A DNA stretch of 64,000 bases, from NCBI GenBank assembly GCA_051453625.1, contig JBOZIK010000001.1, forward strand, positions 28,086,044 through 28,150,043, given 5' to 3'. A model generated the notes under the pieces. The model did not search any database and had not been told where the DNA came from. It saw only the letters and a program-made list of their open reading frames with translations. Shown here piece after piece: positions 44,857 to 55,330 of the stretch. A program made the translations under genes and the position numbers. Each line of letters opens with the position of its first letter. The stretch's first letter is position 1. The stretch comes from Welwitschia mirabilis. Taxonomy: Eukaryota > Gnetophyta > Gnetopsida > Welwitschiales.

Positions 44857-45359
44857 ATGCAAGTCATTCTATATCAGGTTGGTATTGAAATGGGTCCCTA
44901 TCAGTCTCTTCTAGAAATACTAGGTATGTGTTTAAGATTATAAGTTCCACATTGTTATTAGGAGGTAGTTCAAAATGGTTTTAAATTTCATACTTTTTAT
45001 TAGCTATTAAATCTTTAAGTGTAACCATCACATTTAAATTAGATATTCCTACCATAATTGATGTACTAGTCAAAACTACTTACTTTTTTTTTTGCATTGA
45101 ATTTAACATAAATGAAGAAGAAATAAAATGATTTTCTTCTATTCTATTATTTTCATAATCTTCTTTTAAACTATGTAATTTTAAGATTAAAAAAGAATGA
45201 AAAATCTTCTTCTCCAATTCTTGAAATTCTTTAATCTTTTTGAATACATGGGGTATGCATATTGGGTTTTTTCTCATAGTCAATTAAGCTTTTTCTAATG
45301 TTCTTCTCAATTAAGCTTCACTCCCTCTAATATTTTTTCTTTTTACTAGAATTTATCAT
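44857..45359 (-). pseudogene. Gypsy-3 gag, N-terminal part (right of Copia-2)
   Basis: The complement starts at the ATG 45359-45357 followed by an arginine/lysine-rich N-terminus as in Gypsy-1. An open stretch at 45283-45080 (67 codons) includes a lysine/glutamate-rich segment (NPICIPHVFKKIKEFQELEK). It aligns with 9520-9910 of Gypsy-1. It is cut at 44857 by Copia-2. Confidence 0.66.
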
Positions 45360-45835
45360 ATCCTTGATTACCTAGAAAATGAATATACAACTGTCGTTTT
45401 GATTATCATTTAAATGATATAACTAGATGATCACTTATTTAGAAACAGATTTCAAAAGTTGAGAAAAACTAATTTGCAAAAAAAAATAGAAATGAGAAAC
45501 TCTCATCCTATGCACTATTTGGATAATAGAGGGGATAACATTGAATTTATTTCACTACCAAAAATTACCAAAAATAAGAAAACCTAATTTCTAGAATAGA
45601 AACTAAAAATACTAGTTATAATCTATTGTCTACTTGCATCATCTCAATGATAAAGGGGATAATATGACTTTCTAATACTATGGAAATCAAAAATTACAAA
45701 AATAAACCTATGAAATCTAGAATAGAAATACAACACTACTTCAAATAAATAACTTGAATTAAAATTCAAGTTACTTATCTATTATAGTAATAATCTTTCA
45801 TCTTCTTATGGCCTTCCTCAACATTAGCACTAAAA
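45360..45835 (-). other. Gypsy-3 5' leader
   Basis: Non-coding, with decayed ATCATTTAAATGAT-like palindromes (about 45408-45425). The primer site is reduced to the complement of CTCAACATTAGCACTAAAA (45818-45835), recognisable only by alignment with Gypsy-1 and -2. Confidence 0.5.
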
Positions 45836-46424
45836 TGCTACAATGTGAAATTTTATGATCCTTAAGTATTTAAGCAAATTCTTATTAATCATAAATACTT
45901 ATAGAAAACACATGATACTATAGTTAGAAGTTAACCCAAATGTCGTAATCTATTGAAGACACTATGCTAGAAGTTAGAGAATTAATTTTAACAAAGAATT
46001 TTTAGTCTTTTTCTATTTAAGTAAATGAAATAAGAATAATGCAAAAATACAATACAAGATAAATGCTAATGTAATACTTATATATAAGATACAAATGAAA
46101 TAACTGTATGTATTAGGTCTACTGAACTACCAATCTGCTATCACTAAGATTAATCCTTATAGCCTAGATTAATTAGGAAATAACTGTCACTTCCCAACCA
46201 AAATACGTCATAAGGCACATTGAATAAAATATAAATAAATGCAACTAGTATAGTTATGAAAATGTAATATGAAACACAAGTACTAAACTAATAATATCAA
46301 CCTATCATAGGTTAGTCTTATGTCCTATATAAACTACAAAACTATTATAGAATAATAATTAATATAAATCATAAAGGAGTTACACATAATAGAAATAAAT
46401 TAACCTTTTTATTAATTATGAAGT
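45836..46424 (-). repeat. Gypsy-3 5' LTR, left segment
   Basis: It begins TGCTACAATGTG (from TGTTG..GTGTG) at 45836 and aligns with 28727 to about 29320 and with 50581 to about 51170. It stops in ATTAATTATGAAGT (46411-46424), after which unrelated sequence begins. The rest of the LTR resumes at about 49360. Confidence 0.72.
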
Positions 46425-46589
46425 ATCCTTAGGAAAACTAGTTTTCATTAAGATATCATTAATCTTTAACTAGATATGTAGGCATCAGCCAAATTCAGTG
46501 TGAAGGTTAACAATCATAATCAAATTTATTTTCAGTAGGCTAAGGATTAAGATAAGGGGATTCTCTATTCCCATATCTTTTTCTCTTCA

Positions 46590-47650
46590 TAATGAATGTT
46601 TTATAGATCTTTTTAAGAAGAAATGAAGTTACAGCAATTAAAATTAGAGGTCAAAATATTAATAATAATAACTATGAAGATGATACCATCATTATGTTCA
46701 GGGATTCATGTCAGTAAGAAAAATCTATTAAAACTTCCATGAACCTTTCCATAATGGCTATAGGTCTTCATACCAACTAAAACAAGTGAATAATTCATAC
46801 TTTATATAGAAATAGTATTAGAGGGAGCAAAATATTATAAATCCTAAATGCAAAATTGAGAGACTTATAAGACATATACTTGGGAATTTTCCTCTAAAAA
46901 GGATACAATATTCTCACCTAGAGTTACATCTTTGAGTTCATTCAAAGATAGTGCAACTCATGGCAGAATAATTTTCTCTTATCCAAATCAAAGATCATCC
47001 TCATAAACTCTTGCTTAATCTCTTATTTTTGCTATATAGCTTCTAGTATCCTCACCCCACTCCCCCCAAACTACGAAACGAATATTATCAAAAAATCAAT
47101 AGGATCTTGAAGGAGTTCATTTAGTTAGAAGGTAAAGAATATAATTGAATTCATCTTTGCAAACGAGAGACCATAGCCCACCCAAGAGAATCAAGAGATT
47201 AGGAGATTAAGAAGCTAAAGGACTGCATCCTTCTTGGAGCGTACAAGATCTTAAAAAGACTACATGAAGGAGGACAACCTTGTTGTAACTTACTAAATTA
47301 CAAATACAAAAATTAGAGCACTGATCATGAAGAGTCCTACCTCAAGAAGCATCTCATTAAATCTTAACAATAACTTTTAGAATTAAATATCTATCAGTCT
47401 AATTAAACTAAAAAGATTCTCTTAAAAAAATATGGGAAAGATAAATCATACAAAAAATATTGAAAGGTCAAATTCCAGAAAAAAATTAAAGTTTTTAATT
47501 AGTTAAAGGATCATCATAAAGTTCTAATCAGAGATCAATTACTCAAGAGAGGGTTTCAAGTAAAAACAAACTTACTATCTATCAATCTTGTCTTGAAACT
47601 GCACAATACTTGTTTCATTAATGCACTTGGATTAAGTAATTAATAACTAT
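46590..47650 (+). pseudogene. LINE reverse transcriptase C-terminal half and zf-RVT-like domain
   Basis: In changing frames: VTAIKIRGQNIN...Y-E-D-D-T-I-I-M (46673-46684 is the catalytic box, YEDD for YADD), then YLGIFL (46875), NSWQNNFLLSKSKIILINSC (about 46955-47020), and YIASSILTPLPPNYE. These match the LSKAGR..LIKSVL..P.Y block after the catalytic site of plant L1 RTs. Next comes IKKLKDCILLGAYKILKRL..NLLNYKYK (47205-47295), and finally RDQLLKRGFQV and C-LETAQYLFH.CTW (47530-47625), the zf-RVT pattern. The N-terminal half, endonuclease and ORF1 are absent, as in a 5'-truncated copy. Non-functional. Confidence 0.68.
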
Positions 47651-47659
47651 AATGAAAAA

Positions 47660-48820
47660 GTACTACTGGACTTACAACCTCTATAATAAATAATTAATTT
47701 ATGAGATTTGTTTTGTCTATTAGAAGATTTGAAGAAATAGAAATGATCTAATTTTCAATAACACCTTTTTGCCATTTCTTTTAAATACTTCTAGGAGAAT
47801 CAAATACTACCATTTTCAAATCAAACCTATAATGGAAGCTACACCTACTATTAAGCCTTCCAATCGTAGCCTCTTTAAAGGTTGCCCTACTCTATAGGAA
47901 AATGTGTAGGCTATAGGATAAGAAATCCTCTTATACAAGCTCAACGAAGATCAAGGAACTAATATTGTCCTCTTTTATAGATGCTAGAGAGGAGTACANN
48001 NNNNNNNNGAATCTCCATTGAGATAATAGAATATTCCCTATCCATACTTTTGGATATGCCTACAAACATAGAATGTATTCCACTTAGAATTTTAAGACAA
48101 CATGAAGCACTTCACTTCTTATTTAATATGATTTCTAAGTTATCAAGTAGGTAAATTAATAGAAAGATGCTACTTCCTCCATGGGGATTAGATGTAGAAC
48201 TAGTCAACTGATATTTCATTCAGTCTGGAAACTATTCTAAGCTATTAAGAATTCACTTTTCTTTTATCAAAGCCCTAGACCTAGGGCACAAGGAAAAATT
48301 ACTCTTCTTTTTTATTTAAGTACTTTAAAGAAAAAACACCTCCTCTAGACACTCTAGNNNNNNNNNNCACGAAAGTAGGATAAGAAAGGTTGTTCTCCTC
48401 CTCTTCATTGATGCTCACATTAGAATCCCCTAAGGAGAACTTCCAAGATAAGAGCCACCATGAAAGGAACCCCTCATTCTAAGGGAAATTTTATACAAGG
48501 CAAGAATAATCAGCAAGGGATAACTTTACTTCTAGATCATACAAAGAATACATTTATGTTGTAGCCCGACAAGAGATAGTTCAGGAGCTTGTCCATGAGA
48601 CAGCTAAGGAGCTAGTTTAAAAACATTAATTCCCTAATACCCAAGATCAAAAAACACATAACCAAACCCCATCTTAGCTAGAAAGGAGTTCCATCCATGT
48701 CCAAAAATCAACTTGGACTCTTATTTAGTAAAACTTTAGCCTCATCCTTAGGAGAACATAGATATAAATGCTGCTTGTCAAAAAGTTATTATAACAATAA
48801 TCTAAGGAGTAAAGAGATGC
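47660..48820. other. Unrecognised part of the LINE-like insertion
   Basis: This holds two 10-N gaps (47999-48008 and 48358-48367). There are short coding-like stretches on the plus strand, such as KMLLPPWGLDVELVN (about 48155-48210) and ARQEIVQELVHETAKEL (about 48565-48615). I cannot assign either to a family. It could be captured gene sequence or the remnant of another element. Confidence 0.4.
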
Positions 48821-48823
48821 TGC

Positions 48824-49000
48824 TTGATCACATTAGAACTCTCTCACAAAGCCCTTCTTAAAGCCATCAAGTCTAGCTATAGAAAGAAATCCCTCAGATT
48901 GCAACCAAATAATGATCTAATAGGTACTGAAGAATTCAAGGAGATAAATCAAGCTTTTAAGGTGCTCTCTGATGATATGATTCATTTCTTATTTGAACAT
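48824..49000 (+). pseudogene. Degenerate J-domain (DnaJ-like) fragment
   Basis: An open stretch reads ALLKAIKSSYRKKSLRLQP, then GTEEFKEINQAFKVLSDD. This matches helices II to IV of a J-domain: the AYRKKAL..HPD..N turn and the F..INEAY.VLSD helix. The essential HPD tripeptide is Q-P-N here, so it could not stimulate Hsp70. It is probably a host gene fragment carried within the surrounding insertion. The J-domain N-terminal helix and any downstream domains are not seen. The assignment rests on pattern recognition of about 45 residues. Confidence 0.6.
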
Positions 49001-49359
49001 GATCATGGTAATATTTTTTTATTCTATAGAGGATATTAATCCTCCTCTATCTAAGTCTTTCTCTTATTAAACTTAAGCTTTTATCACTCTCAATATATTA
49101 TGGCATTTTTACCCTTAGTCTATTAGTAGTTCTATGCATATTACTCTTTTAGATAGTCAATTCTCTATTTTTAGTCTATTTTCTCAAGGCGTTTTTGACT
49201 CAATTTTCTTCTGTTTCTTAGTCCACTTATAAACATTTAGTAAAATGATTTTCCTTTTTTCCAAATAGTTTAATCTTCCTATCAAGCTAGGGTGCTATTG
49301 CCCCTCAATGTACATTTCCTAGTTTAATATATTTACTCTTTCTAAAATAAAAATAAAGC

Positions 49360-50019
49360 ATTAACTTATAAAGTAGTAACACCTCAATGGATGATACATA
49401 GCTCAATATTAAGATAGACTTCTCTTTATAACTAGGATGGACCTTTTACCCTTTAATCCTTCATCACAAAATTTTAGGTACATACGATGTTTTTGACCAG
49501 TGAGGACAAGGGGGTATTCATAGATTTCACATAGAAGATTCTAGAAATAAAATCATAGTAGCCCAAATGAAACTCTAGCAATCTAAATGGGTGAATAACC
49601 CCCTTACAAAATTATATTTATTCATTACATAAAATAAATATCATTCTATATATCATCTAAATGACAATGATGATGATACTAGATTATAAAAGATAACTCA
49701 TCAACTTCCCTCATCTGTCCATATTAACATCTAGGTTAGCTCTTCAAATGGATTGTCATCTAGTACTGTCATCTATATGATCACTTGGACTTGATCCTCT
49801 AAACTCTCTAACTAGGAAAAATTAGCCTTTTGGATTATTAGTCTTCTCCTCAAAATAATAAGCATTAAAGCCTACCTAAAATTCCTTCATATATGCTAAG
49901 AATTACATATTCTTATGGTCAATATTCATAATTATTAGAACTTCATCTAAAAATATATAAATGTCCTATGAAAGTACTTAAAATATCTCATCAAGTATAT
50001 ATAATTTGGCATCGCAACA
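49360..50019 (-). repeat. Gypsy-3 5' LTR, right segment
   Basis: It resumes with AAAGTAGTAACACCTCAATG, matching ACAAAGTAGTAGCATCTCAATG in the LTR at 50581, and continues through the AAATGACA / GATGATGA-rich part to the edge GCAACA (about 50019). With the left segment it makes about 1.25 kb, the normal LTR length. Confidence 0.72.
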
Positions 50020-50580
50020 ACATATTAGAACATCTCTATATTCTAGATTATAGTAATGAAAATATAAATAAATAAAATATTCTTTTATTTTTATTATTTT
50101 AATAATAAAATATAAAATATATCAGGTCACATCTTAATAATGTTCTTAAAGAAACTACTTCATACCTAGGGCTATGTCAATCTTAAAAGCATTCTTTAAT
50201 TCTCATATGATAATCTCCATTATGAAAGAAAGATAAACAACAAAACCATAATTCAAGAATAACTATTAAGATATAAGTTTTTATTGAAAAATCATATGCA
50301 TATTTTATAAGTCAAGAAAATAAGTAATAAATTAAGAAATATTTATATTACTTAAATTGCTGAGATGAAAAACTCTTATCAGCATACACAATTAAAGTAA
50401 AATAAATGAAAAAGATAAGCAATGTATTATTCTTAACACAATATTATTTCTAACTATTGTAACTTAATATTACCAATTGAAAGTTATCTTATATAATTAA
50501 ATTACATATATAATTTTATTTATTAATTTTTTTATTATTTAAAACATTTATTATAATGTCGTTGGACTCTAAAAAGACAT
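50020..50580. other. AT-rich unassigned sequence between Gypsy-3 and Gypsy-5
   Basis: No reading frame, repeat family member or RNA gene was recognised. It contains A/T homopolymer-rich stretches (50055-50125 and 50490-50545). It may be the pre-insertion host DNA. Confidence 0.5.
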
Positions 50581-51556
50581 TGTTGTAGTGCATAATTGTG
50601 CAAACATTGCATCCCTAAACAAATATTGAAAATAATCAAAATATATGTATTACACAACATAACATATTATCATAAATAGGAGTGAACTCGAATGTTGTAA
50701 ATCCATCAAAGGCACAGATAAGAAGAAATATAACTAATTTCAAACAAAATACTTATGGACTTTCCAAGTAAAAAAAAATAATAATGCAAAGTCAGTAATG
50801 TAAATAAATACATTATACAAATGAGGTGTAAGAACTAATCTAAGTGCAACATCTATTCGATTACCAAATCAATCGATCATAGATATTAGCCCTATATAAT
50901 CTAGATTAATTAGGAAAAGCTATCACTAGAGTGAATACAACCTAAGCTATTAAGTGCATTAAACAAAATATGAAGATAATGAAAAGTTAATCTAAAAATA
51001 AAATGCAATGCATCTAAATTAATAGTATTAACCTTAATAATGTTTTCCTCATGATATATATCATAAATGAAGCTATCATAGAATTATAAGCAACTTAAAC
51101 CATAAGAGAGATTCATATAACAAATCATATGAATAAAAATTAGAGTTTTAATTAATTTGAATCAACATCGGTGTTACAAAGTAGTAGCATCTCAATGAAG
51201 AATACATAGCTTAATACCAAAGAAGATGCCTCTTTGCAATCATAAAAGATGGATTTACTACCCTTCGATCTCTTATCATGAGAATTTTTATACTAAAATA
51301 GGTAAAATCAGAGTTGAGGATGAAGGAGGTATTTATTACAAACAAAGACTCTAAAAATAGCAAATACTAACAAACATGGTAAAACCCTAGCAACCATTTA
51401 AGAAGGTACATGACACATAGTAAAAGTTGGATAAAGTTTAGTAAAGCATTATATTTGGATATTATCCTTGTAGTTATCTGGGTGTCATAAGATATAATGC
51501 CACATTATACAGGTCCACATCACCTATCATATTAGTGCAATAAGTATCTTGATTAG
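50581..51556 (-). repeat. Gypsy-5 3' LTR, left segment
   Basis: It starts TGTTGTAGTGCATAATTGTGC, the complement-sense end of a family LTR, and aligns with 28727 to about 29690. It stops at ATTAG (51552-51556), the target site of Gypsy-4. The rest follows at 61140-61424. Confidence 0.78.
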
Positions 51557-52646
51557 TGTTTTGCTATCAATTTGTGGTTATTTGATGGATTTTTATGAGG
51601 TATTTTACAGTACATTTATACGGGTTTAGGTGTAATTCTAAGGACTTTAGAGATTCAATAAAAGATTCCAAAAGTGTGCAATTCTTATCTAGATTTGATG
51701 CATTTAAGGCACATTTTGATGTAGAGATCTTTGAAGGAAGATTATTAATAAAAATGCTAAGATTCTTTTTAATAAAATAATTGAAGAAGATCATCATCCC
51801 CTTTGTCATCCCCATGACAGATAGGATGACAACACTACTACTTACTGATATGGACTACTGAATCACTACTAAGTCACCATTCTGAGTCATCATTTATGAT
51901 GAGCTATCATCTCATTCATCGTCTGGATGATACTTGGGATGACACTAATATCTAACTAACTCTGATAGCTGATCCTTTATAGTTTCATTTGTTTCTTATT
52001 TGTAATGAGTACATCTTACCATGCCTTCTGTTTGTCATTTTTTGTTGTGAGTTATTATAAATAATTCCTTCTTTGACTTTCCTTCTCATCTTCATTGTAT
52101 TAAAAATTCTTATGATAGAAGATCAAAGGGTAAGAGATCTATCTCAAGTGTTGTGAAAAGAATTTCCCTTGGTAGAGGGCTATATATCCTCCATTAAGGC
52201 CTGACTATTTTGTAACCCAGATGCTTTGTTACTTTAATAGTAACTTTATTTTGTTTTTATGTTTACATGTTATTTTATTAGATAATCCTTAGAGTTTATT
52301 GCTTTTGATCTGGTGATAATTTTTTAAGTGATATAGGTTATCAAGGATGGCCTTTGTCAAGGTAGAAAGCAAGTAATGTTAGGATTATTTTGCATTACAT
52401 GTTAGATTAAAGTTGCATCTTGCATTTCCATTGTACTTTATTTTCTTGTATTATTTTTTATTTTTGGTTTGTATTCTTATTTGAAAAAGTAATCCAAGTC
52501 TTATCTCTTAGCCTTTAATGAGAATATGACATTTTGTATTTACTCTCAATCATACTAGTGTGATGTATTATTTGAGATATTTATTTATTTTATGAATTAT
52601 AGAATCCTTTTGAACTTAAGTGCTCACATAAATATACACTGCAATA
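51557..52646 (+). repeat. Gypsy-4 LTR A (5' LTR)
   Basis: It starts TGTTTTGCTATCAATTTGTGG and ends CACTGCAATA, 1090 bp. It holds a perfect stem-loop TGTCAT-CCCC-ATGACA at 51804-51819. LTRs B and C share the GGTTATTTGATG start block, the TTCAATA.AAGAT block, the stem-loop zone and the CTTATGA.AGA.GAT.AAAG block, but differ at many sites. Confidence 0.85.
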
Positions 52647-52648
52647 AA

Positions 52649-52666
52649 TGGCAGCATTATCAGGGA
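52649..52666 (+). promoter_or_regulatory. Gypsy-4 primer-binding site (tRNA-Asp type)
   Basis: TGGCAGCATTATCAGGGA follows the LTR by two bases. Compared with TGGCGCCGTTGCCGGGGA of Athila/Tat elements, it differs at five sites, mostly G-to-A or C-to-T. It marks LTR A as the 5' LTR. Confidence 0.75.
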
Positions 52667-53132
52667 AGGCTATTGAGGAGTATGAGGGTCGTCGTCATTT
52701 AAGTGAGTATGTTGGACCTCTGTTCGGTTATTTATCTATAGCAATGCTATATTTTATTAGAAACTATATGTTTTCTATTTGAAATTTTTTCAATTTTAGT
52801 ATTTTAATTTTATTCTTCTATAGGAAAATAGTGGTCATTTCCTTTGTCATCTACATCATAAATAGGACGATAGTATGGAATTATTAGTTTTCAATTATGT
52901 TTTTGGATTTTAATTTTCTAATCTCTTTTATCTTCTTTACTATTTGAATGACAAGGTTGATGAAGTCTTGTTTTCTGAGTTTTTCATTAGGTGTTTTGGT
53001 TTTTGATTCTACCTCTATTTTTTATTTTCTCTGTGTGTCATTTCTTCTATCATCTCTACGATAGATAGAATGATAATGTTATTTTTTATCTATTTTCTGT
53101 TATTTTCTATTTACAAAGAGATATTAGAGAGA
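52667..53132 (+). other. Gypsy-4 leader
   Basis: Non-coding T-rich sequence between primer site and gag. It contains decayed GTCATC..GATGA inverted repeats (about 52850-52880 and 53035-53075), as in the LTR. Confidence 0.55.
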
Positions 53133-54640
53133 ATGGCTATTGATAGAATAGAATATTAAAGAAGGACTCGTGGATATAGAAAATGAACTGAAAAAGCAAT
53201 CTTCAAGTGCACTCAATCATCCTTCCAAATTTATGTTTTCTAAATCAGATTTTCTTAATGAAAACCATGTAGAAGGAGAGAACTAGTCTATAATATCAAG
53301 CACTGCCTATAGGTAAAAATAAGTTATAGGATCTTCTACCGCTAATACAAATCTTACCCTTAAATAATTGTTAGCCAACAAGAAAAGAGAGATTCAAAAA
53401 CCTTTTGACCTACCTTTAGGAGATGATGTTAAACTTAAAAATTTAAATGCCTACATAACTTTTAATGGATAAAATGATGAGGATCCCCTTCAATACATTA
53501 TAGACATTAAACAAATAATCCTTACATCAAGGCATGAAAAGAAAAATATCAATGATAGAACATAGGTAATAATTTTTCCCTTGACATTAAGAGGTAGATA
53601 AAAACTTTGGCTAAAAACTATCCCCCACAAAAGCTTAAAAATGTGGGATCAAGTTCGAGAAATCTTTGTAAAACAATTTATAAGTAAATAAACTATAAGA
53701 AAAAGGAAAAAAGAGATAACAAAATTTCAAAAAAAAAACAAAATGAATATTATGCCTCCACATATGAAAATTTCCTTGTAGCATACCATTCTAATCCAGT
53801 AGATATTTTTTTATGAATAAACCTAGTAGATTACTTTTGTAGTGAGCTAACGCCACATACAAAATAACTAGTATATTTCTCTTATGATGGAAACCTTATA
53901 AACCTTACATTAGAAGATGTCTGAAAAATTAGAAAAACATGTGGATGTTAGTCAACTTGATTAACTCCTAAAGAAAATCAAATTGTAGGCCAACTCATCA
54001 AAGACTTAAAAGAGGTTAAGAAAAAAAAGGTAGAATCCAATCCTACAAATGTCATGAGAGACTTTATAACCACATTGAAAAAGTATGCTAAAATGATCTT
54101 AGATTCCAAATTTACAACCAAAAGGAATGATGTGTCAACTTGTGATTTATGTGAGGATAATTATCACATCATCAAAAACCATCCTCTTTTACTAAGATAC
54201 AAAGAAAAAATATGTAAATAAGTTTGTGCTTTCAATTAAGCACAAACTTTAACTCTTAATCTTTTAAAAATTAATTTAAAAACTTTAACTCTCAACTAGA
54301 ATCATCAAAATTTCATCATTCAAATGATCAACTCAAAAAAATTATAGGTGAGATTAGAAGATTAAATGCCAACATGAAAAGCTTAGTAAACATCCTTCAA
54401 AAAACAATGTTGAAAAACCCAAAAACCTCAAGCAATATTAGCTACACAACCTTTATCAAATCCTGATGAGATGAGAAAATATTGTAAGGTTGTGATAAGA
54501 AGTGGATAAGAAATAAACCTTCCTTCATGTGAAGCTTCAACTTTCCAAAATGATTTTAGAATTGATGAGGAAGAATAGGAAAAGTACATTGAAATATTAA
54601 AATACTATAACATAGTAAAACAAAAATAAAAAATCCTTTT
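53133..54640 (+). pseudogene. Gypsy-4 gag
   Basis: The start is taken at the ATG 53133 (MAIDRIEY, then an arginine-rich RRTRGYRK). At about 53560-53690 the frame has LWLKTIPHKSLKMWDQVREI, FVKQFIS, the retrotransposon Gag core (W...LP..S...W..L...F...F). A CCHC-like knuckle, C-D-L-C-E-D-N-Y-H-I-I-K-N-H, sits at 54141-54182 with the last Cys replaced by His. Stops at several places, for example 53157. Confidence 0.75.
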
Positions 54641-54889
54641 CAACAGATCACCCCTTAGCTTGATAGGCTTAACAATAATTTAACTTTTAATTAACATCTT
54701 AAATTTTTAATAAAACATGTGATCATAAACTTACCCTTTTGGAAGTTGTTACAAAAAAATCTAAGGTACTTAAAATTATGGAAACACCTAATAAGAAGAA
54801 AACAAAAAGGACTCATCCCTAGAAAAGTCTTTCTAGTCTAATCCCTCACAAATTCAGTATTACAAAAATCACCCAAATTTAAAGATCTA

Positions 54890-55330
54890 GAAGTAGCTAT
54901 GGTGAATGTTACTTTAGAGGGTAACAAAAATATTAGAAAAGCCTTAAATAACATTAGAGTGAGTGTTAACATAATGACACTTTACATTTGTAAGAGATTT
55001 GGTTTGGAGGATAGAATAAAGCCTACTCTAGTTGTCTTAGAATTAGTAGATACTTCAGTTAAGAAACTGTTAATCATCAAGGATTTCTATCTAATAGATG
55101 TGATTATTATAGAATTTGAATATAAAATAGGATACCCTTTACTTCTATGATGAGCCTTTTGTGTAATAGCCTACTGCATCATTTACATAAGAGCTAGAAT
55201 AATGAAATATCACTTTGGATATAGAACATTTATAATTAGAGTCTTTAATGTAGCTAAAAAAGATTTAGGTGATGATAAAATGAACTTAGAAGATACATTA
55301 AACCAAACTTATTCCTACAACATGATCCAC
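54890..55330 (+). pseudogene. Gypsy-4 aspartic protease
   Basis: An 83-codon open stretch (54899-55150) contains ALNNIRVSVNIMTLYICKRF, aligned to ALIDIGASVNIMPLHICKRL of Gypsy-1, then LELVDTSVKK, IDVIIIEFEYKIGYPLLL. The catalytic D-I-G-A-S is N-I-R-V-S, so both Asp and Gly are lost. The part after YPLLL continues in broken frame with AYCIIYIRARIMKYHFGYRT-like sequence. It is the last recognisable pol domain of this element. Confidence 0.8.

Larger units (their letters stand above)
46425..49359 (+). mobile_element. LINE-like insertion (plant L1 type) in the Gypsy-3 LTR
   Basis: It splits an LTR. It is flanked by ATTAATTATGAAGT (46411-46424) and ATTAACTTATAAAGT (49360-49374), a plausible decayed target duplication of about 14 bp, and ends in an A-rich tail (49343-49358). 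The left third holds a broken non-LTR reverse transcriptase and a zf-RVT-like segment on the plus strand. The remaining 1.7 kb is longer than a usual LINE 3' region and contains an unrelated J-domain-like piece. It may be one insertion with a transduced segment or several insertions. Confidence 0.6.
29972..50019 (-). mobile_element. Gypsy-3, oldest gypsy layer: gag, leader and split 5' LTR
   Basis: Only the 5' part is in the window: gag (29977-30790 and 44857-45359), leader (45360-45835) and 5' LTR (45836 to about 46424 plus about 49360-50019). Copia-2 interrupts gag and a LINE-like insertion interrupts the LTR. Pol and the 3' LTR should lie beyond the left edge, past Gypsy-2. It contains all the other insertions of the left 50 kb, so it is the oldest element. 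Confidence 0.75.

Noticed and set aside
30786-44861. Target-site duplication of Copia-2
   Set aside because: ATTAA and ATGCA agree at only three of five bases, so I do not claim it.
46660-46700. Similarity of the YEDD region to animal L1 reverse transcriptase, suggesting contamination
   Set aside because: The following LSK..LIN and zf-RVT-like segments fit plant L1 elements, and the piece is embedded in a plant LTR with a target-site repeat.
51567-51815. Short open frames on both strands in the gypsy LTR (also 60070-60252)
   Set aside because: They fall within LTR sequence and are not conserved as protein between LTRs A, B and C.
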